From Fodinicola feengrottensis (GTDB taxonomy: Bacteria > Actinomycetota > Actinomycetes > Mycobacteriales > HKI-0501): a stretch of DNA of 64,000 nt. This document shows, piece by piece, positions 10,456-19,896 of this stretch; the stretch's first letter is position 1; every line of letters begins with the position of its first letter. The translations under genes and the position numbers were made by a program. The notes under the pieces are model-generated. The model had not been told where the DNA came from. It searched no databases and was given only the letters and a program-made list of their open reading frames with translations. The DNA lies in assembly GCF_010993775.1 (NCBI RefSeq), contig NZ_WOTO01000001.1:186001-250000 (forward strand). The letters run 5' to 3'.

Positions 10456-13198
10456 CGCGGGCCAACTGGCCACGAGAGCGCAGTCCGAGTTTGCGATAGG
10501 TGTTCGACAGGTGATATTCGATGGTTTTGGGCGAGAGAAACAATTGTGCGGCCGCCTCGGCGTTGCTCGCGCCATCGGCGACCACCATCGCGACCTGCAG
10601 CTCCTGAGGGGTGAGTTGCCCGGAAGGCGACTCCCGGCGCGGGCGGGCGGTCGCGCCGCTGGCCCGGAGTTCGCCGTGCGCGCGATCGCTCCACGGCTTG
10701 GCGCCCAGGCGGTCGAACTGCTCGGCGGCGGTTTCCAGCGCTTCCCGGGCGGCCGCCCGGCGGCGCTGGCGGCGCAGCATTTCCCCGTAACAGAGCCAAG
10801 TCCGGGCCGCATCGAAGGGCTGCGCGGCGCGGCCGTGCCATTCGAGTGCTTCGGCGAAGGCCTTGTCGGCGTCGTCCGGCGAGGCGGCGAGCAGGCCGCG
10901 GCAGCGGGCCGCGATGGCCACTTCGGTCGGGCGGGCGGTGCTGGCGGCCTCGGCGGCGAGGATCTGGTACGGCGCGTCGGCGCGGTCCGGCTGGCCGGCT
11001 CGTACCAACGCCTCCACCAGATCGCCGGCCCAGTTGAGCAGCACCGGGTCGCCGAGCTCGTGTTCGGCGCAGAACCGGCCGACCTCGGCGAAGTGTGCGG
11101 TCGCCTCGACGGCGCGGCCTTCGGCCAGCTCCAGCAGCAGCCCCAGCGCGCTCGCGACGCGTGCGTTGATGACAGTCGCGCCCGCGGTGGACTGGATCGC
11201 CCGCTCGGCGTGCTGCCGGCACTCCTGCCCGCGGCCCATCCCAGCCTCGATGGTGGCGAGCGTGACCAGGCTGTTGGGCACCTCGGTCTGCCAGCCGCTC
11301 TGCTCCGACAGCACCAGGGCATCGTGCGCGTACGAATAGGCGGCCGCCCAGTCGCCGGCCCGGAACTCCAACACCGCGAGCCGGGACAGCTGGAAGGGCA
11401 GCAGTCCGGCGGCGCTGGCCTGGCGGGCCGATCGTACGGCGTATTCCAGCAGCCGGCGGGCGTGCGCGGGCTCCTCCAGCGACTCCCAGCCCTGCGCGGC
11501 GACCAGCAGCAAGTGCTCGCTGCTGAGCGGATCCCAGTCCATAAGGCCGGGCTCGCAGCGGATCAACAGCTCCCTGGCCTCGTCGCCGTGCCCACTGATC
11601 GCGCGGGTCAGGGCGTAGACGAGCAGGACCGGGACAGCGACCAGATCGGGCTGGTCGGTGACCTGTTCGGCGGCCCAGCCGGCCACCTCGGACGCCATTC
11701 GTTGCTCGCCCATCATCGCTGTCACCAGCGCAACGTGAGCGCTCATAAGGGCCGCCCAGATGGGTTCTTGCGGAGCGATCCGGCGAGCCTCGGCGAGGGT
11801 CAGGTCGCGGGCCAGCGCGGGCTGGCCGCCCCACATGCCGATCCGGCCCCAGAGCGCCCGTGCCTCGGTCTGCAGGTGCGGGTCGTCGGTCTCCTCCTGG
11901 GCGCTGCTGATCAGCGCTTGACCGAGGTCGATCTGGCCGGACGGCAGGCTCTGGTACGCGGCTTGGATGAGCCGCCGGGCCCGAGTCAGTCCGGGCGGGG
12001 TGAGCCGGGCAGCCCGCCGGTAGAGGTCCATCGCGGTGGCGTAGCTGCGTCGCTCGACGGCGCCGGCCGCGGCCGCGTCCAGGTCCGCGGCGGTCTGCTC
12101 GTCCGGGCCGATGGACGCGGCTGCGAGATGCCACCCACGACGTTCGGCCGCGCGCGTACCACCCAGGTGCCGGAAAGCCTCGGCGAGCGCGCGATGGGCG
12201 GCCCGCCGGTCGGCCGGCGACGCCGACTGGTAGAGCGCCGAGCGAACCAGTGGATGCCGGAAGCTGATGCCCCGCTCGTCGATCAGCACCAGCCCGCTGG
12301 TCTCGGCCGGCTCGAGGTCGGTCGCGGACAGTCCTTCCAGGTCCAGCGCGGGCAACAGCACGTCCTCGGCGACCGAGGGCTGCGAGCCGACCGCGGCCAG
12401 CACGAGCAGGGCGCGCTGGGTGGACTGCGGTTGGGCGGTGATCTGGCTGCCGTACGCGAGCTCGAGTCGGCGGCTGATCGGCAGCGGTTGTACGGGCGAG
12501 ACTTCCGGGCCGATCTTGGGAAACTCCAGCAGCGCGAGCGGATTGCCGGCGGATTCCTGGATTCGCTGGGCGAGCAGCGTACGGCTCCAGCCGGTGCTGT
12601 GGGCGTCCACCAGCTCCCAGGCGGCCGGCTCCGGCAGCGGTGGCAGCACCAGCTCCGGGATGGTGCCAAGCCAGCGCCGCAGCGGGGAGGCAGCGTCCTC
12701 AGGGGAGCGCGCGGCGAGGATGACGGCGATCCGCTCGGCCTTCAACCGGCGGGCCGCGAAGATGATCGCCTCCATCGACGGCAGGTCCAGCCAGTGCACG
12801 TCGTCCACCACCACCAACACCGGCCGCTCGTCGGCCGCGGCAGCCAGCAGGGTGAGGGTGGCCGCCGCGACGGTCAACCGGTCACCGCCGGCCGCCACCG
12901 GACCCCAGTTCAGCGCGCCCGCGAGGGCGTTCGACTGCGACTCCGGCAGCTGCGGCAGCAACTCGGTCAGCGGATCGAGCAGCCACGACAGGGCCGCGAA
13001 GGACAGCTCGGTCTCGGCCTCGTGGCCGGCCACTCGCAGTATCGAGAAGTCGGTCGCCGCCTCGACCGCGAAATCCACCATCCGGGTCTTGCCGATGCCG
13101 ATTTCGCCGCGTATCAACAGCACGCCGGCCTGCCCCTGGACAGCGGCATCCAGCAGCGTACGGATGTCCGAACACTGCGTCGCGCGCCCCACCAACAC
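10424..13198 (-). CDS. LuxR-family transcriptional regulator with AAA ATPase domain (LAL type)
   Basis: 924 residues and uninterrupted, which is notable here. Walker A GEIGIGKT at residues 31-38, Walker B VLVVVDDVHWLD around 127-138, then a long helical TPR-like region, and a C-terminal LuxR helix-turn-helix (LTPQELQVAMVVADGASN to LSNTYRKLGLRSRGQLARAI) at about 860-920. Length and order fit the large ATP-binding LuxR regulators (MalT-like), which bind a ligand and ATP and then activate promoters. The antisense neighbour at 9547 and the divergent sigma gene at 13455 are its nearest genes; the target is not evident. Confidence 0.95.
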   Translation of the reverse strand: MLVGRATQCSDIRTLLDAAVQGQAGVLLIRGEIGIGKTRMVDFAVEAATDFSILRVAGHEAETELSFAALSWLLDPLTELLPQLPESQSNALAGALNWGPVAAGGDRLTVAAATLTLLAAAADERPVLVVVDDVHWLDLPSMEAIIFAARRLKAERIAVILAARSPEDAASPLRRWLGTIPELVLPPLPEPAAWELVDAHSTGWSRTLLAQRIQESAGNPLALLEFPKIGPEVSPVQPLPISRRLELAYGSQITAQPQSTQRALLVLAAVGSQPSVAEDVLLPALDLEGLSATDLEPAETSGLVLIDERGISFRHPLVRSALYQSASPADRRAAHRALAEAFRHLGGTRAAERRGWHLAAASIGPDEQTAADLDAAAAGAVERRSYATAMDLYRRAARLTPPGLTRARRLIQAAYQSLPSGQIDLGQALISSAQEETDDPHLQTEARALWGRIGMWGGQPALARDLTLAEARRIAPQEPIWAALMSAHVALVTAMMGEQRMASEVAGWAAEQVTDQPDLVAVPVLLVYALTRAISGHGDEARELLIRCEPGLMDWDPLSSEHLLLVAAQGWESLEEPAHARRLLEYAVRSARQASAAGLLPFQLSRLAVLEFRAGDWAAAYSYAHDALVLSEQSGWQTEVPNSLVTLATIEAGMGRGQECRQHAERAIQSTAGATVINARVASALGLLLELAEGRAVEATAHFAEVGRFCAEHELGDPVLLNWAGDLVEALVRAGQPDRADAPYQILAAEAASTARPTEVAIAARCRGLLAASPDDADKAFAEALEWHGRAAQPFDAARTWLCYGEMLRRQRRRAAAREALETAAEQFDRLGAKPWSDRAHGELRASGATARPRRESPSGQLTPQELQVAMVVADGASNAEAAAQLFLSPKTIEYHLSNTYRKLGLRSRGQLARAIADGRPTAG

Positions 13199-13454
13199 AC
13201 GAGAAGCGTAGAGGGGTCAGGCATCGAGCAGTAGTGACTGTCCGGACATTGGCTGCCCGTACGGGCAGATCTCGGTGAAAGCCCTGGACAGGCCGTCTGT
13301 CCGAGCCGGCCGATGGCCACAATTCGGGGCACACGAACGCATTTGGCTGCCCCGGGTGTTGCGGCCCAGGGGCACCCTGGGGTTTTCCCGGATCCACCGG
13401 CATCGGGGCGCTGGCAGGGTCTGCGGTGACACCGGCCGCGAGAGGTGACAAGCG

Positions 13455-14027
13455 ATGCGTCCCGCCACTAAGAACCTGACCAGACACGCCAGAAGTGACG
13501 GCCAACTGGTGTCCGAGGCCGTCGCCGGAGACACCGTGAGCTGGGAAGAGCTGGTCCGCCGGTTCAGCGTCCGGCTGCACCGGATCGCCGGCACGTACGG
13601 CCTGGACAACGCGAGCGCCGCCGATGTGGTCCAGACGACCTGGCTGCGTGCTTTCGAGCGGCTGCACATGCTTCGTGACCCGGCCGCGGTCGGCGGCTGG
13701 CTCGTCACCATCACGCGGCGGGAGAGCGTGAGCGTGGTCCGTGGCCGCAGCCGGGAACGGCTGGTCGACACGTACGACAGCATCGACGCGCCGGACGACG
13801 GTCGTACGCCCGAAGACGAGATCGCCGCACTCGACCAGAACGCGCAGGTCAGGGCCGCGTTGCAGCGGTTGCCGCAGCGGGACCGCAAGCTGCTCACGAT
13901 GCTGATGGCCTCTCGTACGCCCAGCTACACGGCCGCTTCGGCGGCGCTGAACATGCCGGTCGGCAGCATCGGGCCGACCCGGGCCCGCTCGCTCGCCGCG
14001 CTGCGCCGCGAGCTGGTGCACTCATGA
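13455..14027 (+). CDS. RNA polymerase sigma factor, ECF type
   Basis: 190 residues, intact. Region 2 reads SWEELVRRFSVRLHRIA to ASAADVVQTTWLRAFERL, with the polymerase- and -10-binding helices. Region 4 follows from AALQRLPQRDRKLLTMLM to GSIGPTRARSLAALRREL, with the usual helix-turn-helix. The ATG at 13455 follows GAGAGGTGA. It is divergent from the LuxR-type regulator and overlaps or closely precedes the BTAD regulator, so it may direct that gene. No anti-sigma factor is adjacent. Confidence 0.9.
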   Translation: MRPATKNLTRHARSDGQLVSEAVAGDTVSWEELVRRFSVRLHRIAGTYGLDNASAADVVQTTWLRAFERLHMLRDPAAVGGWLVTITRRESVSVVRGRSRERLVDTYDSIDAPDDGRTPEDEIAALDQNAQVRAALQRLPQRDRKLLTMLMASRTPSYTAASAALNMPVGSIGPTRARSLAALRRELVHS

Positions 14028-14059
14028 CCGACCAATCATCGAAACTTCGGGGAGAGACG

Positions 14060-14991
14060 ATGACGACTTTCGCGGCCGCGGCCGAGCTGTTTTCGCCAGT
14101 ATCGCTGGCATCTTCGCCGGCCCGGGTGTGCACCGCGGCCCGCTCCCGACCGGCCGGGAGGGCGCAGCTGTGGTGGCTGGGGGAGTCCATCGCCGGCCGC
14201 GGTACCGCGAACGCGCCGCTCAGCGCGATCCCGACACCCCATGGTCAGCTGCCCCCGCCGTACAAACCCTCGGCCGGTTTCGGGTGCTGCCCAGCGGGCA
14301 GGCCACACCAGCCGTGGAGTGGCAGTCGAAAAAGGCCCGTGACCTGCTGAAACTGCTGATCGCGCGCGGCGCGGCCGGGCGATCCCGCGGGAGGCCCTGA
14401 TCGACGCGCTGTGGCCCGGCGACGACCTGGGCCGATGCGCCAACCGGCTGTCCGTCGCGCTGTCCACCATCCGCGCGGTGCTGGATCCGGACCATCGGCA
14501 CCCGGCGAACCACTTCGTCAGCACCGGCAAGCACAGCGTCGCGGTCGCGAACATTCGGGTGGACGTCGAGGAATTCCTGGCCGCCGCCCGGCACGCGCTG
14601 AACGTCGACCACCCCACCGAACTCGTCCGTACCCGGATGTTCCGCCGCGCGCCGCCGCGCTCTACACCGGCGAGTTTCTGGAGCAGGACCAGCACTGCGA
14701 CTGGGCCGTTGGCCTGCGCGAGGAAGCCAAGACGACTTATGTCGAACTTTTGCGTACCCTCGCCGAAACCGCGACAGTGTGTCCCGCTCGTACGACAACG
14801 CCATCCACTATCACCTGCGGATTTTGGAGCGGGACCAGTACGACGAGCAGGCGCATCTGGGATTGGTCGGAGTGCTCAAGATTTCCGGCCGGCACGGCGA
14901 AGCCCGCCGCCGGTATCGGTTCTATCTCGATCGCATGGACGAAATCGCCATCCCGCCCATGCCTTTCCCGGCCGGGGCACTGGGGCATTAG
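14060..14991 (+). CDS. BTAD-domain (SARP/AfsR-type) transcriptional regulator
   Basis: About 310 residues, broken by four indels (near 14200, 14380, 14650 and 14775). Readable parts in order: a winged-helix beginning VQTLGRFRVLPSG and SKKARDLLKLLIARG, then REALIDALWPGDD and NRLSVALSTIRAVLDP, typical of the SARP DNA-binding domain; then the BTAD helical repeats ALYTGEFLEQDQ, HYHLRILERDQYDEQAHLGL and GRHGEARRRYRFY. The ATG at 14060 follows GGGGAGAG. The first 45 residues are unreliable. SARP-type proteins activate secondary metabolism or carbon regulation genes; no target is seen. It sits 32 bp after the ECF sigma gene. Confidence 0.65.
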
Positions 14992-15004
14992 GTCCTGGTA
15001 CCTG

Positions 15005-16752
15005 TTAGGGGCCATTGCGGCGAAAGGCTCGCCGCGCGAGCACGATCAGTGGCAGCGCGACAATCGCGGCAAGACACCAGACCGCGCCGACGACAAACCA
15101 CACCCCAGCATCTGTCGGACCGCCGTCTCCGCTGGCCACCCCGAGGGTCGACAAACCGCCCGCACAGACCAAAACAGCGGTCACCACGGCCAGGATGACG
15201 AGCGTTATCTTCTCCAGCACACTGGGTTTTTTCTCCGGCGGGCGGGCCGGGCTTGCCGGTCCAGTGGGATAGGCCGTCGGCGAAGTCACCCCGGGGACCG
15301 GGGTGCCCTGCGGCTCGGGCCGCGGAACGTCTTGGGCCGCCCGGGCCGGCAGCGGCACGACCACCTGCGGCGGCACCCGTGAATCGAGATAGGCCCATGC
15401 CCGTACGTCCGGATAGAAAAGTGTCGGCTCCAGATTAACTGACATGCCGTCCAGACCAACCAACCGGCGACCGCCGTCCGGCCGGCTCAGCATCGCCGCG
15501 CATTCGTTGTAGAGCACGGTAACCGTGCCATTCGGTGTGTCCAGGCTGACGCCCTGGTCGCCAATGATCAAGGCCGTCTGGGAGTCCTCCCAGGACGGCA
15601 GCCGTTGACCGGTCACCGTGCCGCCTGACCACATCGGAGCCGGCGCGAAGCCGGCCCAGTCAGCGCTCCTGCGCGCCGGCACCTGCAGCAGTGCCGCGCT
15701 GGCGGCCTCCACCGCGACCTCATGGACATCTTGCGTGGTCACCGCGTGTATTTCCGACGCAGTGCCGTTCGGCTGCCCGGTCAGCAAATTCGCGGCGTAA
15801 CTGGGCAGGGCATGCGCATCGGCGTCCGGGTGGTTGAACGTCTCCAGTCGCTTTCCGCGCACTGCCTCGACATCGGCCGGATCGATGACACCGAGCCGAA
15901 GTTTGGCGAGAACGTCGAGGAAACCGCCGAGCACCGCATCCTGCTTGTCGGGTAGGGCGTCGGCGAGCGCGGTGATCGTCGCGTACCCGTCACCGCGTCG
16001 GCTGTAGGAGCCTGTGTAGTGGTGTACGAGAAGCCACCTTCCTGGCGAAGGCTACGAAAAAGCTCGCGTTCCAGCACACCGGAATAAATGGTGGCAGCGC
16101 CTCGGTGTCGGACCGTCGCCTCCATGACGACCGCCTTTGAGCCCTCCGCGTAAAAAGCCGGAGTGGCCGGCAGGGCTGAAGTCGCCGCGGGCACCGGCAT
16201 CCGGCGCCCCTCGGGCAATGTCAGCCGCAGTCCCGCCGGCACGTGGTCACTCGTCATCCACAGCACCGCGTTCTCGCGGGTGAACCACGTACGAGTCCAG
16301 TCGAGAACGTCTTGCGGGCCGATCCGGTGCAGGCCCCATTCCGGGTAGCTGAGCAGTCCGTGTCCGGCCGCGCCATATCGCCACACCGGCATCGACTCAT
16401 TGACCGAACGAGACGCGCTGCTTTCTTCGGTGCGAAGAATCGCCTTTTCGGTTTCCAGTCGACTCATGGGCAGGTCCGCGAGCGCGGCGCACACCGCATG
16501 GAGAAAGCCGACCACCTCCGATTCGCTGCCCTGAATCAGAAAATGCGTGTTCACCGCGCCGGTGGTGCCGTTGAAGTGATAGTCCGTCGGCGCGTGACCA
16601 TGCAAGGCCAGGTGCTCGATCAGGTGGGTGATTCCGGTACGGGCCAACGTCTCGTCGGCCCGCCCCACCCGGAAGATCAGTCCCGCCGCCATCGGTCCTG
16701 GCATCGGCGACAGGAGCGTGGGCACACCGTCGACCTCGGTCTGTCGGTACAT
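15005..16752 (-). CDS. M16-family (insulinase-like) zinc peptidase with C-terminal membrane anchor
   Basis: About 580 residues. The M16 zinc motif HxxEH is seen as THLIEHLALHG about residue 45, with the downstream Glu region RLETEKAILRTEES. The second half carries RELFRSLRQEGGFSYTT, typical of family members. After an indel near 15990 the frame continues through DALPDKQDAVLGGF, a Pro-rich linker and two hydrophobic segments close to the C-terminus (LVILAVVTAVLVCAGGL and VWFVVGAVWCLAAIVALPL). A membrane anchor at the C-terminus is unusual for bacterial M16 peptidases. ATG at 16752 follows GGGAG and starts five bases after the stop of the upstream gene, so both are probably co-transcribed. Confidence 0.7.
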
Positions 16753-16757
16753 GTGTC

Positions 16758-17687
16758 TCAGGCTCCCGTCGCGGCGGCACGAGCGCGTGCGAACGCGGCC
16801 GCTTCGTCGGCGTAGTTGCTCCATGGATAACTCGCCAGATTGCCGATCGCGTGAAAATGCCGTGCCGCGCGTTGATAATCCGCCACTTCAGTGAAGTAAA
16901 AGGCAAAAAGGTTGTGTGCGGCCACCCACCCGTACTGCGGCCGATAAGCGGGGTGGTCGACGGAGCGATCGGCGGCGGCGCAGACCTCGCCATATGCCTC
17001 CCGCAAGTAACGTTCGCTCTCGGCGTCGCCGTCAATCTTGAACCAGCGTTCGATGTGCGCCTCGACAATCACCGCCGGGGTGAGATCGCCCAACGGGGCA
17101 CTCGACACGCATTCCCTGGCGAACGCGAACATCGCTTCCCAAGTGCCGCTCCACTTCGTACACAGCAACTGCACCATCCGGCGCTGTGCGAGGAAGTTGT
17201 GCGGATCATGCTTGGCGAGCTGAGCGTACCGGCGAAGCGATTCACTCTTGCCGAGTTCAAGTCCCATCGACGTGGTCAGCCGGGCCTGCCAGGCGGCCAC
17301 GTTGTCCGGCCGGGCCGCGGTGGCGTCGATCAGCAACTGTTCTGCCTTGCAGAGGTAGTCGCGCAGCGCGGCGAACTGCTCTCGACTGACCTTCTTGGCG
17401 CTTAGGGACGTACGAACGTCCCATCCCATGGTGATATATCGAATTCCCAGGAGGGTGTGGGCAAGTCCAGGTGTTCGCTCCTGTGGAACCTGTTCGGCCA
17501 GGAAATCCTCGGAGCCCTCGACCGCGTCAACGTTCGCGGCGAGAAAGCTGCGCGAACGGTGGTCCGGAAGGCTCGCGAAAAACGCCAAAACGCCCGGCCA
17601 GTCAGCCGCTTGGACAATCGACCGCAAATGGCCCACCGCGGGATACGCCGCCGCCGCGTCGAAATCAGGTTCCCCGTGTCTACTCAC
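16758..17687 (-). CDS. Helical-repeat (TPR-like) protein of unknown function
   Basis: 309 residues, intact. Almost entirely helical, with paired amphipathic helices (ARPDNVAAWQARLTTSM, KHDPHNFLAQRRMVQLL, DYQRAARHFHAIGNLASYPW) like degenerate tetratricopeptide repeats. No signal peptide or catalytic motif is visible. It starts the unit with the M16 peptidase, five bases apart, suggesting an adaptor or scaffold for it. I recognise no named family. Confidence 0.7.
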   Translation of the reverse strand: MSRHGEPDFDAAAAYPAVGHLRSIVQAADWPGVLAFFASLPDHRSRSFLAANVDAVEGSEDFLAEQVPQERTPGLAHTLLGIRYITMGWDVRTSLSAKKVSREQFAALRDYLCKAEQLLIDATAARPDNVAAWQARLTTSMGLELGKSESLRRYAQLAKHDPHNFLAQRRMVQLLCTKWSGTWEAMFAFARECVSSAPLGDLTPAVIVEAHIERWFKIDGDAESERYLREAYGEVCAAADRSVDHPAYRPQYGWVAAHNLFAFYFTEVADYQRAARHFHAIGNLASYPWSNYADEAAAFARARAAATGA

Positions 17688-17750
17688 GGCCGGGAAGTTT
17701 AGCCCGACCGCCTTGCCGCCATCTGCGCCCAGACCACCGTCCGAGTGCTG

Positions 17751-17827
17751 TTGTTGACCTTGGCCAGTTAGCCCACCGGATGGGGCATTTGCCCGCTCTG
17801 GGAGGGCAAACTGGCCAAGATCAACAA
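17751..17827. repeat. Long inverted repeat (24-bp arms, 29-base loop)
   Basis: Bases 17751-17774 and 17804-17827 are reverse complements at 22 of 24 positions. The loop holds a smaller hairpin (GGGCA ttt GCCC). It lies in a 274-bp gap upstream of the minus-strand gene at 17687 and downstream of the one ending at 17962. No T run follows on either strand, so it is not a classical terminator. It could be a regulator-binding structure, an mRNA leader stem, or the footprint of a small mobile element. Confidence 0.75.
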
Positions 17828-17961
17828 AAGGTAGCGATACAACGACACCTCAGCTGGCCCTCTTGTCCGCGTCCAGAACCTCTCGCGTTACCGCCAGTAT
17901 TGCCGGTGGAGAGCAGTTCTTGCGCTCGTGTTTAGTTACCCGCTGGCGAGGCTAACCGCGC

Positions 17962-19028
17962 TCAGCTGTCAAAGGAGGGCGGGGCGGCGCCGCGTCCGAA
18001 GCCCCAGGTCTGTCCGAGCCGGGGTTTTGGCGGCGTCGCCGGGCGTCGACGGAAGCTGGCCAGAGCTGGCGTGGGGTCTACGCAGGCGGTGATGGCAAGA
18101 CAAGGCGTGGCGAAGGCGCAGTCCCGGCAGTGTGGGCGGGGGGGTGGGGTAAGCGGCGAGGTCGGCGGCGGACATGGCCAGGGCCTCTTCGCCGATGAGG
18201 GGCGGCCGGCGGCGGCGATTTCGGGGCGGGTACGGCGAATCAGGGGCGGCGGCGGAGCGGGCCGGCGGTGCGTTGATCCACCCGGCTGGCACCGGAGGTG
18301 GGCAGTCCGCGGGCGTAGAGCCGGCGGTGCTGCGGGATCGATCGACCCCCGCCGCTGGGTTCGTGCTGGGCGACTCGCGGTGGCTCCAGCGCATCGATTT
18401 CCGGACTTTCCCGCTGCTGCTCGGAAACCGCCGTTCGGATTTCGTTGTGAATGGTGCCGGCGATCTCCATGCCGAGGTACGCCTGCTCCCACGCCCAGCA
18501 GCCGGCCACCGCCTCCTCGTCCAACACCAGCGCCTCCAGGTCCTGCCAGTCCGGCACGACCTGATGGCGTACGACCCAATAAATGTCGGTGGCGTCGACG
18601 GCGAGCAGATCGACCCGACCGGCGTAGCTGACTCGCCGGCCGTCCGCGGTCAGCAGGCCGCGGTTGGGCACCGACGGATCGGCGACCATGCCGTCCACGT
18701 CGTGGTCGATCTTGATCGGCGCGAAGTCGTCGAGCGTTGGCGCCCATTTGATGTACTGCCGAAGAATGTCCGTGCCAGTGGCGGACCCTGGCGCCTCGCC
18801 CATGGAGCGCTCGAATCCCTTGTACACCAACGGAAGGACGATCTGGCGCGGCCAGTCCCAGGTGCCCGGATAGTAGTAGACGGCCAACGCGTCCTTGATC
18901 GCGTTTTGCAGGCTGACCTGCGCCGGGTCCGCCGGTTCCAGGTCGCGGCGGTGCGCCGAGCCGAAGTCCCACTGTCGCCGGCAGCGTTTGAAGGCCGCTC
19001 GGTCGGTGGCGGTGACCACGAAATCCAT
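17962..19028 (-). CDS. RecB/Cas4-like PD-(D/E)XK family protein with Fe-S cysteine set, degraded catalytic motif
   Basis: About 355 residues. An N-terminal Cys in FKRCRRQWDF and a C-terminal CRDCAFATPC (C-x2-C-x5-C) give the one-plus-three cysteine pattern that holds a 4Fe-4S cluster in AddB and Cas4 nucleases. Between them, YAGRVDLLAVD matches nuclease motif II, but the motif III position reads YWVVRHQVV with no D/E-x-K lysine, so cleavage is doubtful. WEQAYLGMEI resembles the following Q-x3-Y helix. Two or three indels between 18110 and 18340, one in a seven-G run, must be bridged to reach the cysteine end and the final GRGAAPPSFDS. No DNA-repair or CRISPR gene is adjacent. Confidence 0.6.
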
Positions 19029-19129
19029 CGGCCACCCACCGATCAGCGCCGCTGGTGGCGTTCGGCGGAGACGGTGTCGCCCGGGGTTGTGAACTCGTCG
19101 CGATCCATGGCATTTCCTCGCCGAACAAT

Positions 19130-19450
19130 CTACTCCCGGCTCGGCCGCCTGTCGACGAGAACGGTCCGGTGGCTGACGGTCGGGTCGATTTCCAGCAGCA
19201 TCGCCTGTGCCTCCGGCTCGACCACGGCGACGGTGAAGGTCTCGCCGGCGAAGGAGGTGATCGCGTCGAAGGAATCCCAGAATGTGTGCACGGTCAGTTC
19301 GACGATGTCGTCGTGGTCCCTGGACAGCAGGTACGCGCCGCCGAAGCCGGCCAGCTTGCGCAGCTCCGGCAACAGAGTCTGGTCGAAATAGGTGTGGTAG
19401 TCGCGGGCGCCGGCTTCGGTGGCGCGCGCTGACCAGGTCCTGGTGATCAT
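19130..19450 (-). CDS. Small ABM-fold protein (antibiotic biosynthesis monooxygenase-like)
   Basis: 106 residues beginning MITRTWSARATEAG, with a central ELTVHTFWDSFDAITSFAG. Size and pattern fit dimeric alpha+beta barrel proteins related to ABM/EthD families, which include heme-degrading and quinone-forming enzymes, but no specific catalytic residue can be named. AGGA stands directly before the ATG, closer than ideal. It lies upstream of the Fe-S protein gene on the same strand and divergent from the ATL gene. Confidence 0.55.
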   Translation of the reverse strand: MITRTWSARATEAGARDYHTYFDQTLLPELRKLAGFGGAYLLSRDHDDIVELTVHTFWDSFDAITSFAGETFTVAVVEPEAQAMLLEIDPTVSHRTVLVDRRPSRE

Positions 19451-19543
19451 TCCTGCAGTCTCGTCCCGCTCACCCGGCGAAGTAAAGGTATTCGGTGCGG
19501 TACTGTCCTGGTTTTGCTGCTGAATGAATGACAGGAGGAGCGC

Positions 19544-19893
19544 GTGATCGCGGGTGTGGAGCACGAGGTGGTCGCGCGGGTTCGCGCGGTGATCGCCCGG
19601 ATCCCGGCCGGACGGGTGGCCACGTACGGCGATGTCGCCACTTTGGCGCAGGCGCCGACGGCCCAGGTGGTCGGCCAGGTGTTGTCGTTGGAGGGCGCCG
19701 AACTGCCGTGGCAGCGGGTGCTGCACGCTAGTGGGACCTGCTCGCCGCACCTGCGTGACGACCAGTTGGCGAGGCTGCGGGCCGAAGGCGTGCCGTCGGT
19801 GGACGGCAAGGTCGACCTGCGGCGGTATCGCTGGGGGAAGCAGCCGTGCCGGCGCCGGTGGACGAGTCGCAACTGGGTCTGTTCGAGGTCTGA
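19544..19893 (+). CDS. Alkyltransferase-like (ATL) DNA-binding protein of the MGMT family
   Basis: About 116 residues. IPAGRVATYGDVATLA is the MGMT DNA-binding helix-turn-helix region. The position of the methyl-accepting Cys (PCHR in MGMT) reads LPWQRVL here, so Trp replaces Cys, the mark of ATL proteins, which bind O6-alkylguanine without repairing it and hand it to nucleotide excision repair. GTG at 19544 is preceded by AGGAGG. One missing G in the run near 19846 is needed to read the last residues, ending ESQLGLFEV. It is a few bases upstream of the APH-type gene. Confidence 0.8.
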
Positions 19894-19896
19894 CAC

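Noticed and set aside
10511..13234. A 907-codon open frame opposite the LuxR-type regulator gene
   Set aside because: It mirrors a real, motif-complete gene. Its translation is low-complexity (Gly/Arg/Gln-rich) without domains, as expected from a GC-rich antisense frame.
17751..17827. Rho-independent terminator
   Set aside because: The stem is long and mixed in composition, but no T run follows on either strand and it lies over 130 bp beyond the nearest upstream stop.
17962..19028. A true Cas4 protein and hence a CRISPR locus
   Set aside because: No direct-repeat array and no other cas gene is visible, and the nuclease lysine is missing.
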